DNA of 64,000 bases from Chloroflexota bacterium (GCA_024434115.1 QMIT01000010.1:1-64000); one strand, 5' to 3'. Numbered from the stretch's first letter, positions 32,784 through 43,118 are shown. The notes: generated by a model from the letters alone, not told the origin. A program made the numbers and translations.

Positions 32784-35344
32784 TGCTGCGATTCGCTTTG
32801 CATAGGCTGGTTTTCAAACTGTTGCTTTAAATTGCGGATTGCTTCGTTGGTGAGGGTGTGCCCATAGGATGATGTAGCGGCTTTTTCGGGTTGGGATGGT
32901 TTTTGGCGTAACTTGCCAAGCGTTTTGAGCCAAAGCGTGTGATAGTGTTCGGCTGTAATGTCATCATTCCGTGTTTGTGCAATCACCGAGAGGCCGCTGT
33001 AGGCTTCGGACATCACCAAATAATTTTCTAGCTCCTCGGCCAGTCCCAATTCTAGCTGAAGAATCTCATCCGCAGAATCGTATTTTTGTGAGGCCAAGTA
33101 GAGACTTGCGAGTGGTCGGATGATTTCTAATTGCAGTCGCCTAATTTCCGCTTCCGGTAAATGTAGGGCGAGTTCAACTTTTTGGGTGGTGGTTAAATCC
33201 AGCGCCTGTTGATAAAATCTGATTACCTCGTTTGGCTTTAACCATACTGTTTTTCGGGCGTGTTCACCTGCCTCGAATAAATAGTTGATGGCTGAGATGA
33301 TTTCACCTGCTAGGCGATAATGATCGGCAACTAGCAGGGCATATTCGGCAACACGATCACCGCAGGCGTTGATTAACCACTCAGCGATTTGGTGGTGATA
33401 AGAACGCCGCGTCTTTTTCAGCACACTTTCATAGGTGACATCCCGCAAAATGGCATGTTTAAAAACATATTCTTGGGTCTCGGCAAACGATGATTTTTCG
33501 CGGCTAAAGATCATCCCATGCTGACGTAATGAAGCGAGTGCCCCCGTGAGATCAGTGACGGACACCGCGCTTTCAATGGTCTGGCCTGTGACCCGCAGCG
33601 TTTGCAGTGCTCCATCCCAAAAAGTGGTGCCAATCACCGATGCCTGTTGGATGATGGCGCGTTCTTCGGCGGTTAGCGCATCTAACCGGGCCTGTAAAAC
33701 CCCTGTTAAGGTCGGTGGAACTCGCATCTTGGCTAATTTATCTAACGCGACTGACCAATGCTCGGCATCAGGAAGAATAAACCCATCGGCGATCATGACT
33801 TGAATCAGTTCTTCCAGATAAAACGGATTGCCCTCGGCGTTGCTCACAATCAGGTCACGTAGGGTATCCGGTAGCGATTCGACTTTATGCAAGATTTCTG
33901 CCACCAGTTGGCGGCTGTCCCGCGTTGAAAGAGGCCGTAAATCAATTAATAGATGACATTCTTGGCCTTCCCCCCAATAAGGGCGTTTCTCATAGAGAGT
34001 TGGGCGGGCAAGACATAAAATCAGCAGGGGTAATTGCAAATGGGTATAGGCGAACTGGCTCACAAAATCGAGCGAAATATCGTCGGCCCAATGTACATCC
34101 TCCAAAAAAATGACGGTGGGTTGTTGGGATGCAATACGCTCAAAAAGCTGGGTCAAATAATTTGGGGCATCTTTTGATTTTTGCTGGGGAGTCTCTTTGA
34201 GGTTGGCAAATGCAAAGCCGACCATCTGGCCGATGCCTTGCGTCACATCGGTGATTTCATCTGAGGGCCAAAAACTCCCAATACCCGCCTCCATTTTTTC
34301 ACGGGCTTGTTCGGCACTGTCGGTATCTTGAATCCTGAAATAGAACTGGAGGAGATCGCGGATCAGGGCATACGGTTGTTTTTCGCTGCTAGGGAAAGCA
34401 CGACCTTTGATGCGGAGGATGGAATTGGGCTGTTGGGTAATCCAGCCACCAAACTCACGTAGTAGACGCGATTTGCCTACCCCCGCATCACCGCGAATCG
34501 TAATTATCTGGGCTTCGCTATCCTCAATTGCCAATTGATAGGCTTTTTGCAGATGCAGTATTTCAACATCCCGCCCAATCATGCGGGTTTGAATCCCCTC
34601 GATTCCACGCTGGCCTGTTTCAAAGCTGCGGGCGATTTCACGCAGCACGATATACACTTGAATGGGAGCTAATGCGCCTTTGACCATAATCGGTTCAAGG
34701 GCTTGTACCTCGAAGAATCCACGTATATGCAGATAGGTTTCATGAGAAATCAATACTCCACCTGCCGGGGCATTGCTTTCCATGCGGGCGGCCATGTTGA
34801 TGGCATCCCCCATCGCCGTATATTCTGAACCTGCCTCACCGCCGACTTCACCTACAGCCACCAAGCCAGTATTGAGGCCAACCCGCACATTAAAACTATC
34901 AATACCCCAGCGTGCAGCGACCTCTTGGGCATAGTGTTGGGCGGCTTGAATAATAGCGAGGGCAGTACGAACGGCTCGAACTGCGTCGTCTTCGCGGGCG
35001 ACGGGTGCGCCAAAAAACGCCAGCATTCCATCCCCCATCAAGCGGGCTACATAGCCATGATGATGTTTCACCACCTCGCCAAAACGGGCTAAGGCGGTGC
35101 TGAGGATTTCAAGAGTATCTTCTGGATCAAGGTGTCCAAAGGTTTTGGAGGAGGACACCACGTCGGTAAATAGAAAAGTGACCAGCTTGCGTTGCTGATC
35201 ACTTTCGGATTGTTGTTTTAGGGTGGCGAGCTTTTCGCGGGCAGGGGCCAACATCGTCTCAACGACTGTATCCCCAAGTGTGGCCCGCTGTGCTTCTAAG
35301 GCGGCGATGGCCTGTTCTAACTGATGGATTTCATCGTTATCCAT
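32780..35344 (-). CDS. Adenylate/guanylate cyclase-AAA ATPase-TPR signalling protein
   Basis: 854 residues. A short coiled coil is followed by a class III cyclase domain (about 52-235) with metal Asp residues in LFTDVVSSS (D61) and GDGMLAFFG (D105) and with the catalytic N183/R187 in AINMAARME. Next comes an AAA/STAND ATPase with Walker A GDAGVGKS (285-292) and Walker B VIFLEDVHWAD, then helical repeats to the C-terminus. All catalytic residues appear present. The arrangement suggests a soluble sensor making cyclic nucleotide in response to ligands bound by the repeats. It is 16 bases downstream of a coiled-coil gene. Confidence 0.85.
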   Translation of the reverse strand: MDNDEIHQLEQAIAALEAQRATLGDTVVETMLAPAREKLATLKQQSESDQQRKLVTFLFTDVVSSSKTFGHLDPEDTLEILSTALARFGEVVKHHHGYVARLMGDGMLAFFGAPVAREDDAVRAVRTALAIIQAAQHYAQEVAARWGIDSFNVRVGLNTGLVAVGEVGGEAGSEYTAMGDAINMAARMESNAPAGGVLISHETYLHIRGFFEVQALEPIMVKGALAPIQVYIVLREIARSFETGQRGIEGIQTRMIGRDVEILHLQKAYQLAIEDSEAQIITIRGDAGVGKSRLLREFGGWITQQPNSILRIKGRAFPSSEKQPYALIRDLLQFYFRIQDTDSAEQAREKMEAGIGSFWPSDEITDVTQGIGQMVGFAFANLKETPQQKSKDAPNYLTQLFERIASQQPTVIFLEDVHWADDISLDFVSQFAYTHLQLPLLILCLARPTLYEKRPYWGEGQECHLLIDLRPLSTRDSRQLVAEILHKVESLPDTLRDLIVSNAEGNPFYLEELIQVMIADGFILPDAEHWSVALDKLAKMRVPPTLTGVLQARLDALTAEERAIIQQASVIGTTFWDGALQTLRVTGQTIESAVSVTDLTGALASLRQHGMIFSREKSSFAETQEYVFKHAILRDVTYESVLKKTRRSYHHQIAEWLINACGDRVAEYALLVADHYRLAGEIISAINYLFEAGEHARKTVWLKPNEVIRFYQQALDLTTTQKVELALHLPEAEIRRLQLEIIRPLASLYLASQKYDSADEILQLELGLAEELENYLVMSEAYSGLSVIAQTRNDDITAEHYHTLWLKTLGKLRQKPSQPEKAATSSYGHTLTNEAIRNLKQQFENQPMQSESQH

Positions 35345-35360
35345 ACGCTGTTAATTGACC

Positions 35361-36605
35361 TTATCCGTTATCTCCATTAGTAGGTAAGGATACAACAGGC
35401 ATTGTTCCGGTTGTGGTTGAGAAACTAGTGCTGCCAGCCACCCCGGTCACGTTATATTCCATCATGAGGGACTTGTAGCCTTCGATATACATCCGGGCAC
35501 GGGCCTGTTCCAAACGCCATAGCCGATCAATTGAGCTTTGCAATGGCGTCAAATCGCCCCGCGTATCTTCGATGGTCTTGCGATAATCCGCCATATCTTT
35601 TTCGTGTTTACGCCATGCTTCGTCATTGGTCAGAGTGAACTGCTTCCAACGGCGCTGATCGTCTTTTACCCAATCATTCCATTCTTCACGGAAGCGCTCC
35701 TCCGAAAGACGCTGCATTTCTGAGACTTCATTAATGCGCCGTTCCAAACGCTCACCGATGCGCTCAAAATCTTCGACAATCTTCTTCATCTGCCGATAGG
35801 TTTCAGCCCATGATTCAAAACGTTCCAGATTGCGGCGGATGTCTTCGTCATAAGCCCCGATGTTGCGTGTCAGGTCTTTGATTTGCTGGTCGCGCTGCTG
35901 GCTGATGAGATTTTGCTGGTCAAGGAAATTCTGCATTTCTTCGCGGCGCATCCGTTCACCTGCTTGGCTTTCGGTAATGCGCTTTTCGGCGGTCAGGGCC
36001 AGATTTTCCACCCGTTCGATTTTGAGTTTGACCCCATCAATCAATTTCTGCATTTCGGGTAGCCCCGCCTGAATATCAGAAATGCGGCGGTTGTCCTGAC
36101 GGCGCTGTTCCTCCAAAAAGGCGACGCGGCGTTCCGGCTCTTCAATTTTCTTAGCCATATCCTCAAGGCGCTGTTGCACGGCAGAAAGACTGGCGGCCAT
36201 ACGATCCCGTTCGGCACGGGCGGCCCCCATATCGTCTTGTTGATGTTCGATGCGATCCAGTCGTTCATTGAGTTCGCGGATGGGGCGGGAAGTCATTTCG
36301 CGGGCAAATTCATTGCGACGCTCGATTTCCCTTTCGGCAGCAAGACGTTTGGCTTCGATACCCTCAATCATTTGGCGCATTTCCAGCCGCAGTTGTTCCA
36401 TCATTTCGGCATCACGTTCCGCCGGAATAAATTGGGTGCGGCTGGTGACCAAATCATTTTCTAGCCCGTTGATTTGACGGGTGAGTTGTTCCATTGTTTC
36501 CTGTTGCAAGACCAAGCGTTCTTCTAGCTTGGCAATGATGTTTTTGTCGCGGCGGCGTTCTTCGTCCAGCCACTCGATCATACGCATTGCTTGTTGAATA
36601 TCCAT
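35361..36605 (-). CDS. Long coiled-coil protein
   Basis: 414 residues, nearly all heptad-rich and charged (EEERRRDKNIIAKLEERL, RRVAFLEEQRRQDNRR...), with a short non-helical Ser/Thr/Gly tail. No membrane helix or catalytic motif. Likely a structural or scaffold protein. It lies directly upstream of the cyclase-ATPase on the same strand, so a shared operon is probable. Confidence 0.65.
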   Translation of the reverse strand: MDIQQAMRMIEWLDEERRRDKNIIAKLEERLVLQQETMEQLTRQINGLENDLVTSRTQFIPAERDAEMMEQLRLEMRQMIEGIEAKRLAAEREIERRNEFAREMTSRPIRELNERLDRIEHQQDDMGAARAERDRMAASLSAVQQRLEDMAKKIEEPERRVAFLEEQRRQDNRRISDIQAGLPEMQKLIDGVKLKIERVENLALTAEKRITESQAGERMRREEMQNFLDQQNLISQQRDQQIKDLTRNIGAYDEDIRRNLERFESWAETYRQMKKIVEDFERIGERLERRINEVSEMQRLSEERFREEWNDWVKDDQRRWKQFTLTNDEAWRKHEKDMADYRKTIEDTRGDLTPLQSSIDRLWRLEQARARMYIEGYKSLMMEYNVTGVAGSTSFSTTTGTMPVVSLPTNGDNG

Positions 36606-36718
36606 ACATCACGCCTCTACAACTAAATTTTGCTTTCCATCAGGACTGGCGTAAAACGCAAAAATTTGAACGGGTATTATACCACTGCTTGCAACAGCCA
36701 TTGTGTTTTTACTCTGCG

Positions 36719-37687
36719 TTAGCCCCACAGCTTGGCAAGAAACTTCATTTTCTCTATCGCCATAAAAGATTCACCACCCTCGTGACCATTATATTGCCAA
36801 ATGCGGATGTCTTTTGGCCCAGCATAATGGTTATAGGCTGCAAAAACCGTGCGTGGGGGGCAAATGTCATCCATGAGAGCAACCGAGAATAAGGCTTTGG
36901 CATGGGCACGCGGCGCTAAATTGACCCCATCAAAATAGTTCAGAGTAGTAAAAACCGTCTCAATTTTTTCGCGGTGGGTTTTGCAGAAACGTGCAATTTC
37001 GGCATAGGGATGCGTATCAATCATTTCGGTGGCTTTGCGATAATGGCATAGGAATGGCACGTCGGGCATCGTGGCTTCGATGGTCGGTTCCAAGCCTGCT
37101 ACCGCCAGCGCAATGCCCCCACCCTGACTGCCACCTGTGACAGCAACATGCTCTTTATCAACGGCGGGGTGAGTTCGGGCCGCTTCGACTGCACGCACAG
37201 CATCGGTGAACACCCGGCGATAGTAGTAAGTTTTGGGATTTAAGATACCGCGTGTCATAAAACCGGGGAAATGCGGATTCGCGCCATCGGGTTCAGGGTC
37301 GGGCGTGTCGCCTTGACGCCATGTTGTGCCCTGCCCGCGTGTATCCATGACAAAATGAGCATACCCCACGCTGGCCCACAATAGCCAATCAATCGGCAGG
37401 CCGCGTCCACCCCCATACCCGATATATTCCACCACACAGGGCAGTGGTTCGGTGCGTTGGCGAGGTAAAATAAACCACCCCTTAATCGGCTGTCCGCCAT
37501 ACCCGTTATACGTTACGTCAAAGACATCCACCGTTTTATAGCCCACTTCAACCGGCGTGAAGATGGCATTAATGGGAAATTTTCGGCTTTCGGCAAGGGT
37601 ATCGGCCCAAAAGGTATCAAAATCCGGTGATTCGTGACGGGATGGATAATATTGTTGAAGTTCTTCAAGTGGTAGGTCTACAAACAT
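36719..37687 (-). CDS. CE7-family acetyl xylan esterase / cephalosporin-C deacetylase-like
   Basis: 322 residues from ATG 37687, chosen because GGAGG lies eight bases upstream; longer starts would place the site inside the gene. An alpha/beta hydrolase with nucleophile S187 in [13 protein letters not shown], acid in [11 protein letters not shown] and His in YNGHEGG. The N-terminal [13 protein letters not shown] and the RGQGTTW loop are typical of CE7. It removes acetyl groups from xylo-oligosaccharides or small acetylated compounds in the cytoplasm. Confidence 0.9.
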   Translation of the reverse strand: MFVDLPLEELQQYYPSRHESPDFDTFWADTLAESRKFPINAIFTPVEVGYKTVDVFDVTYNGYGGQPIKGWFILPRQRTEPLPCVVEYIGYGGGRGLPIDWLLWASVGYAHFVMDTRGQGTTWRQGDTPDPEPDGANPHFPGFMTRGILNPKTYYYRRVFTDAVRAVEAARTHPAVDKEHVAVTGGSQGGGIALAVAGLEPTIEATMPDVPFLCHYRKATEMIDTHPYAEIARFCKTHREKIETVFTTLNYFDGVNLAPRAHAKALFSVALMDDICPPRTVFAAYNHYAGPKDIRIWQYNGHEGGESFMAIEKMKFLAKLWG

Positions 37688-37736
37688 GAGCATCTCCTCC
37701 CTATGGAGATTGGGGAAAGGAAAATAGAAAAATGAA

Positions 37737-38147
37737 TTAGCTCTCAAGTGTAATATAGACCTCGTCCTCTTGCACAGTCACAGGAAAACTTTTGATCGGT
37801 AAGGTTTCAATTGCGTCCATTAATTCGCCAAACAATCGGATACGGGGGTTTTCACTTTGGCTATAGTCGGACATCGGCGGCGGCAAAATGGCTTCCCATT
37901 CGACCTCGCCCGACTCCACCCGATAGGCCGCCCCATGCAGGGCACAGACAATTAAGCCATCAGTGTACTCGCCGCGATGCAAGGGCGCTCCGGCATGACC
38001 ACAGCGATTTTCTAGCGCATAGATGTTGGCCCAATGCCGCACGATAAAAATGTCGGTATTTTCGACCCGATAGCAGCGGGGATGGTTGTGTTCCAGTTCT
38101 TCAACATGGCAGACCCGAAGCAGCTTTCCCAAAATTGACCTCATCAT
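37737..38147 (-). CDS. Rieske [2Fe-2S] domain protein
   Basis: 136 residues with both halves of the cluster motif: [11 protein letters not shown] and [15 protein letters not shown] small ferredoxin-like Rieske protein as in non-haem oxygenase systems or NirD-like subunits; the redox partner is not nearby. Its ATG overlaps the stop of a frameshifted gene remnant (ATGA), suggesting it was once translationally coupled to an intact upstream gene. Confidence 0.85.
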   Translation of the reverse strand: MMRSILGKLLRVCHVEELEHNHPRCYRVENTDIFIVRHWANIYALENRCGHAGAPLHRGEYTDGLIVCALHGAAYRVESGEVEWEAILPPPMSDYSQSENPRIRLFGELMDAIETLPIKSFPVTVQEDEVYITLES

Positions 38148-38574
38148 TCTTTATTATCATCTGGATTGTCGAGATGTGCGGGCCATGATCCATCAGCTAT
38201 TTTTCTTAACCTGAAATATTCGACAGCCGCATCGAACATAATCCTTATAATTCTGGTACTAGACAAAACACTATTTACGACATACTCAAGGGATAAATCG
38301 GAGGCAGGAAGTTTATCCGTATAAGATACTTTAGCTAGAATCTCTTTCTATCAGTTCCATCCATAATTTAATGGCGTGGTTTTCTTGTAAAACTATATTC
38401 CGAATCGCTAAAATAAATTCTTCGGGCGGATCTTTTCCCCAATCCTCTATATTTTCAACGCTCCAAAACTTGCGGATAGCATCTTCTTTATCTGTGTTTA
38501 TTGAAAAATCCTTTTATGCAAGGAATAAGAATACGGATGACAAGCAGCGGTATGCCCATTATTATAATGCCCAT
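38144..38574 (-). pseudogene. Frameshifted small gene upstream of the Rieske gene
   Basis: Three protein-like stretches follow each other in different minus-strand frames. From ATG 38574 comes a hydrophobic start (MGIIIMGIPLLVIRILIPCI). Then a soluble segment from about 38513 contains DAIRKFWSVENIEDWG and NHAIKLWMELIER, ending at 38331. A third segment from about 38340 contains VSYTDKLPASDLSLEYVV and FRLRKIADGSWPAHLDN, ending at TGA 38144. Joined by two one-base shifts they would give about 140 residues. The last stop overlaps the Rieske ATG. Decay is likely, but sequencing errors could give the same picture. Family unknown. Confidence 0.5.
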
Positions 38575-38607
38575 ACTTTAACCTAGATTTATTGCGATTT
38601 GATAAAC

Positions 38608-39720
38608 ATGCCCAAGATCGGAATTGACGCCCGCCTGCTCTATTATCGAAAAGGTGGCATCTCAGAATATACCCGCCAATTGATTCTGGCCCTCGCGGAA
38701 TTGGACACAACCAGCGACTATGCCATCCTGCACAATTTTCGGGATGCCGGGAATTATGCGGTTGCGCCCAATTTTCGCCGTGTCAATCTATTTACTCCCT
38801 GTCATCATCGCTTAGAACGGACGGCTCTATCGTTAGAATTGGCCCGACATCAATTGGATGTGCTGCACAGCCCCGATTTCATCCCGCCGCGTCGAGGGGC
38901 ACACCGCCATATCATCACGATTCACGACCTGCATTTTTTGCACTATCCCCAATTCCAAACCGCCGAAAGCCTGCGTTACTATCGTGACCAAATTCGTTGG
39001 GCCGTCCGCCACGCCGACCATATTTTTGCCCAGACCGAGACGACCAAGCGGGAAATTGTCGAAATGCTGGATGTGCTGCCAGAAAAAATCACCGTGCATT
39101 TGTTGGGGGTCAATCCAAAATTTCGCCTTTTGCCGGAAAATGAAATCCGAGCGACCCTTGCCCCCTATGATTTACCGACTCAATATCTGTTGTTTGTCAG
39201 CACGATTGAACCGCGCAAAAATATTCCCGGTTTGCTGCGGGCCTATGCCCAATTACGAACGACCCATTCCGATGTGCCGCCATTGGTGATCGGAGGGCAG
39301 CGAGGTTGGTTTGCCGATCAGGAATTGGCCCCGATTGTGGAACTCGGTCTAACCGAGCATGTGCGGTTGTTCGAGGATGTGCCTTTCGGGGTTTTGCCCG
39401 CCTTGTATAATGGGGCGCGTTTGCTGGTGATGCCGTCGTTTTATGAAGGCTTTGGAATGCCTGCTATTGAGGCGATGGCCTGTGGAACACCCGTTGTTGT
39501 GACCGAACGCGGCGCATTACCAGAGGTCGTCGGCGAGCACGGTATTTATGTCAATCCTGATGAGCCGGAAAGTATCATGCAGGGGATCACCCGGCTGTTG
39601 GAGGACACCGCCCTTTATAACCGACAGCGCGAAAGTGGTCTGCAACACGCGGCTACTTTTTCGTGGCGGCGGACGGCGGAAATCGCATTGGATGTTTATC
39701 GCAAAATAATCGAGTCATAA
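38608..39720 (+). CDS. GT4-family glycosyltransferase
   Basis: 370 residues with a GT-B fold: N-terminal IGIDARLLYYRKGGISEYTRQL with the glycine-rich loop, central FVSTIEPRKNIPGLLRAY, and the nucleotide-sugar motif SFYEGFGMPAIEAMACGTPVV with its E-x7-E. A typical mannosyl- or glucosyltransferase of surface polysaccharide synthesis. No clear ribosome site is visible; ATG 38608 is chosen because conserved sequence begins at once. The next gene begins six bases after its stop. Confidence 0.9.
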   Translation: MPKIGIDARLLYYRKGGISEYTRQLILALAELDTTSDYAILHNFRDAGNYAVAPNFRRVNLFTPCHHRLERTALSLELARHQLDVLHSPDFIPPRRGAHRHIITIHDLHFLHYPQFQTAESLRYYRDQIRWAVRHADHIFAQTETTKREIVEMLDVLPEKITVHLLGVNPKFRLLPENEIRATLAPYDLPTQYLLFVSTIEPRKNIPGLLRAYAQLRTTHSDVPPLVIGGQRGWFADQELAPIVELGLTEHVRLFEDVPFGVLPALYNGARLLVMPSFYEGFGMPAIEAMACGTPVVVTERGALPEVVGEHGIYVNPDEPESIMQGITRLLEDTALYNRQRESGLQHAATFSWRRTAEIALDVYRKIIES

Positions 39721-39726
39721 ATCGTT

Positions 39727-41598
39727 ATGAAAAAATCGGCGCTGCTTGCTCTGCTGCTTTGTTACTGCGCGATGCTGGGGTCGGTGTGGGTTGCCCATTC
39801 GGTATTTGAGAAACTACCGCATCTGGAAGATGAGATGGCCTATTTGTATCAGGCCAAGATTTTTGCACGGGGCGATGCCTATGTGGATGTCCCCCAGCCG
39901 CAACGCTCCTATTGGCAGCCTTTTGTACTTACGGATGACGGCAAATACTTTGGCAAATATCCCCCCGGTTGGCCCTTGCTGCTAGCAGTGGGGGTCAAGC
40001 TCAATATGACGTGGGCGATTAATGCTTGGCTTGGTATGTTAAGTGTCGCCCTGACCTATCGGCTGGCACGCGAGGTTTTTAATGAACAGACGGGGGTGGT
40101 CGCGGCAGCCTTATTCACGATTAGCCCGATTGCATTGCTGATTAACGGCACCTTGATGGGCCACACCTCCGCCCAATTTTTCACCCTCTTATTCCTATAC
40201 GGGGCTTGGCGGGTCGAGAAAGGTAAACATCCTTTTGGGTGGGCCGCGATCAGTGGCATGTCGTTGGGGATGCTGGTCGCTAATCGGCCTTTGACTGCTG
40301 CCGGGGTCGCTGTGCCATTGGTGATATACAGTGGTTTGCGGGTGCTGGTGGCCCTGATTCGCGGCATTCAGCGGAGGTTGTCAAAACGAGAAGGCCATGA
40401 AGTGACATCCCCCCAGTGGCTTACCGACGCAAACGGACGACTGATTTGGTGGGTACGTTTGCTTATGCTGTATTTCCCCCTCATCGCTGCCACAGGTGCG
40501 GCATATTGGGCCGTTAGTGAATTGGCACTGAAAAAAGGGGACGATCCGTTCTGGCCCAAATGGCCCGTTTTGGCGATGGGTGGGGCGATTGGATTGGCAA
40601 TCATGGCGTGGGTGGTCTTGCGTGAACCGCCTGCTGAACCCGAATTCAATCCGCGCTGGCCTGTTCAATTTGGCAAAACGTTACGCCCGCTGCTGATTTT
40701 GGCAGTGTTTACAGTGGCCTACGGCGCGTTATATCCGGCCTTTAATTATGCTGTGACGGGCGACCCAAAGAAAAATCTGTACGAACTTTGGTGGGGATAT
40801 GACAAAATAGGCTTTGGCGAGGGGCATGGTCGCAATACAGGCGGGCATAGCTGGTATTGGGCCAAATATTATCTGCGCAAAGACACCGTTTGTTACAGCC
40901 GTGATTTGTTTGGGTGGGTGAAGCAGCCCGATAACCCGCCAGATTCCCCCACAGCTGTTAGTCGTAACGATTGTATGGTCGACAAGGCCGGACTGAGTTG
41001 GGTGCTGTTGCCACTCGGTCTATTTTTTGGCTGGCGACGGCGTTGGATGTGGCTAATTGCGCTGACGGCGGGTTCGATTATTTTTGTGACCCTGTTTTAT
41101 TGGATTGGGGCAGGTGTTTACAGCGCTCGCTACTATTACGAGGCGACGGCACTTCTGGCAATTATTTCGGCGGCAGGCATTACGGGTGTGGCGGATATGC
41201 TGAAGGGGCTGCACCTGCGGAGCGGGGTTTATATGCTGGTGGCACTGGCAATTGGCATGTCGCTGCTTGGGTATACACCGGAGCGCCTTGATAAACTCTT
41301 TCGCTACGGGATTATTGGGGAAGATCAAATCGAACGGGTGGATCGTTTGCGTGGGGATGATGAACGGCCTGTGTTGATTATCGCCTATCTGCCGGAAATA
41401 CGAATGTGGCGGGAAGTCGGGGCATTGATGGCGTTGACCAATCCCTATCTCGACAGCGAATATGTGTTGGCCCGTGATCCCGACGGCAGTTATACCCAAG
41501 CCCTCGTAGAGCGATTTAAAGACCGTAAAGTGGTGATTTATCGAGATGGCACATTTGCCAATTATGACCCATCGCAAGGTCAGGCAGTGGGGCGTTGA
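39727..41598 (+). CDS. GT39-like polytopic membrane glycosyltransferase
   Basis: 623 residues with about ten or more membrane helices. Between the first two helices HLEDEMAYLYQAKIFARGD carries the acidic pair expected for a polyprenyl-phosphate-sugar transferase, and KYPPGWPLLLAVG follows as in PMT/ArnT proteins. A soluble domain closes the protein (about 540-623). Paired with the GT4 gene six bases upstream, it probably adds sugars to surface proteins or lipids. Confidence 0.8.
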   Translation: MKKSALLALLLCYCAMLGSVWVAHSVFEKLPHLEDEMAYLYQAKIFARGDAYVDVPQPQRSYWQPFVLTDDGKYFGKYPPGWPLLLAVGVKLNMTWAINAWLGMLSVALTYRLAREVFNEQTGVVAAALFTISPIALLINGTLMGHTSAQFFTLLFLYGAWRVEKGKHPFGWAAISGMSLGMLVANRPLTAAGVAVPLVIYSGLRVLVALIRGIQRRLSKREGHEVTSPQWLTDANGRLIWWVRLLMLYFPLIAATGAAYWAVSELALKKGDDPFWPKWPVLAMGGAIGLAIMAWVVLREPPAEPEFNPRWPVQFGKTLRPLLILAVFTVAYGALYPAFNYAVTGDPKKNLYELWWGYDKIGFGEGHGRNTGGHSWYWAKYYLRKDTVCYSRDLFGWVKQPDNPPDSPTAVSRNDCMVDKAGLSWVLLPLGLFFGWRRRWMWLIALTAGSIIFVTLFYWIGAGVYSARYYYEATALLAIISAAGITGVADMLKGLHLRSGVYMLVALAIGMSLLGYTPERLDKLFRYGIIGEDQIERVDRLRGDDERPVLIIAYLPEIRMWREVGALMALTNPYLDSEYVLARDPDGSYTQALVERFKDRKVVIYRDGTFANYDPSQGQAVGR

Positions 41599-41602
41599 AG
41601 GC

Positions 41603-42118
41603 TCAAGGGGCACACCGCTTCTCTCGAAAACTAATGTAAACGCTGTATTCTGTCACGAAGTTGGTGGAATCGAGGTTTTCTCTGGAAACGGAGATTTGCC
41701 GTGTCCAGTCCTCATCGGGGAGGTAAAACACTTTATCATCTTCGGTGGATAGGGTCTTGTTTTCCTTAAAACCTTCGTTTAGAAGTTCTCGTGTGAATTC
41801 ACTGACTATTTCAGTGAAAGGTCTATTGCTTCCAAAGTCCATATGGCCTGAGCCATAGACACACTGCATCGTTCCTCCCAACGACACCTGTGGTTCTTCA
41901 GTTTTCTCAATCAACGAGTCTTTGTCGGCCCATTCTGCGATTTTATCTTGCGTCTTGTTGAGCCATCGTTTTGCCTGAAAGGTTGTGTAATCATCCTGAA
42001 AAAATTCTGGCCCAATGTAGGCTATGAAAACAAAAAGGCAGCTTCCTACCAAACCTATACTGAGGCAACCACATAGGAACTTCTTTTGCTGTGCTACTGT
42101 CAGAGACACGCTGTCCAT
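41603..42118 (-). CDS. Membrane-anchored protein of unknown function
   Basis: 171 residues with one N-terminal hydrophobic helix (about 14-33), then a charged soluble domain (YTTFQAKRWLNKTQDKIAEW...) presumably outside the cell. There are several Cys in or near the helix. No family recognised. It lies 16 bases downstream of the RNase Z gene on the same strand and abuts the convergent GT39 gene. Confidence 0.55.
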   Translation of the reverse strand: MDSVSLTVAQQKKFLCGCLSIGLVGSCLFVFIAYIGPEFFQDDYTTFQAKRWLNKTQDKIAEWADKDSLIEKTEEPQVSLGGTMQCVYGSGHMDFGSNRPFTEIVSEFTRELLNEGFKENKTLSTEDDKVFYLPDEDWTRQISVSRENLDSTNFVTEYSVYISFREKRCAP

Positions 42119-42134
42119 ATGGCCTTCCCCCGGA

Positions 42135-43118
42135 TTAGTTCTTTTTTGTTGCGCCGTCCCTAGCCTTTCTGTCAGGGATAATTTTCTGCACGGGTTTGGC
42201 GCGGGCGATCACATAATGGTCAAAATCACGGGCGACGTAGGTGCCAGAAAATACGCTGCGGGCTTCTTGGCGCACATCATGGTCATGATTGCGGCGTGAA
42301 ATGTGGGTCAAAATTAGGGTCTTTACGTTGGAGGCTTTGGCGAGTTCAGCGGCTTGAATCGCGGTCAGATGCCCGACCTCGCCTGCCATCCAGCGTTCTT
42401 CTTCCAAATAGGTCGCTTCAATCACCAGACAATCGGCATCTTTGACATAGGGCCGCAGACTTTCGGTATCCCCCACGTCGCCAATGACCACCAATTTGGC
42501 CCCCGGCACCACCTCACCCAATACATCATTCGGGGTAATCAACCGCCCATCGGCTAAGGTGATGTTTTCGCCTTTGACCAATAATGCGCGTTCCGGGCCA
42601 TTGGGGACACCCAGTTCCGTCGCTCTTTCGGGATTAAATTGGCGGTGGTCGTGCTGCTGAAACACAAAACCGAAGCACCCCGGCCCACGATGAATGACCG
42701 GGACAGCAGTCACTTTCATATGTTTGTCTTCCACAATCACATCCCCGGCTTCAATCGGGATGAGATTAATCGGAATGGGCACCGGCGCACCCCGTACCAC
42801 AATGCTAAAAATCAAATCATGCACTCGTTCGAGGGTCGCCATGCCGCCGTAAATGTTGATGCCCTCAATGCCTTCTTCCCAACGAATGAAGGTGGAAACC
42901 AAGCCGCCCAAACCCAAAATATGATCCAAATGGCTGTGGGTGAGCAGAATATGATTAAGCCGCCGGAAGCCAATGCCACTTTTCAAAATTTGTCGCTGGG
43001 TGCCCTCACCACAATCCACCAAGAAGCGATATTCGTTTGCCAGCACGATCAGCGCAGGCAGACCACGTTGAATGCTGGGGGCGGAGGCAGAAGTACCAAG
43101 AAAGATGACTTCAAACAT
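42135..43118 (-). CDS. rnz: Ribonuclease Z (tRNA 3' endonuclease)
   Basis: 327 residues of metallo-beta-lactamase fold. FEVIFLGTSASAPSIQRG at the N-terminus, LTHSHLDHILGLGGL (HxHxDH at 61-66) and the downstream histidines (VIHRGPGCFGF, GEVGHLTAIQAAELA, THISRRNHDHDV) define tRNase Z. It trims the 3' trailer of tRNA precursors. The start lies eight bases after a membrane glycosyltransferase stop, so it is probably cotranscribed with it. Confidence 0.92.
   Translation of the reverse strand: MFEVIFLGTSASAPSIQRGLPALIVLANEYRFLVDCGEGTQRQILKSGIGFRRLNHILLTHSHLDHILGLGGLVSTFIRWEEGIEGINIYGGMATLERVHDLIFSIVVRGAPVPIPINLIPIEAGDVIVEDKHMKVTAVPVIHRGPGCFGFVFQQHDHRQFNPERATELGVPNGPERALLVKGENITLADGRLITPNDVLGEVVPGAKLVVIGDVGDTESLRPYVKDADCLVIEATYLEEERWMAGEVGHLTAIQAAELAKASNVKTLILTHISRRNHDHDVRQEARSVFSGTYVARDFDHYVIARAKPVQKIIPDRKARDGATKKN

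Noticed and set aside
36719..37747. Longer start for the CE7 esterase at 37747
   Set aside because: It would overlap the Rieske gene and put the GGAGG site inside the coding region; ATG 37687 matches the family length.
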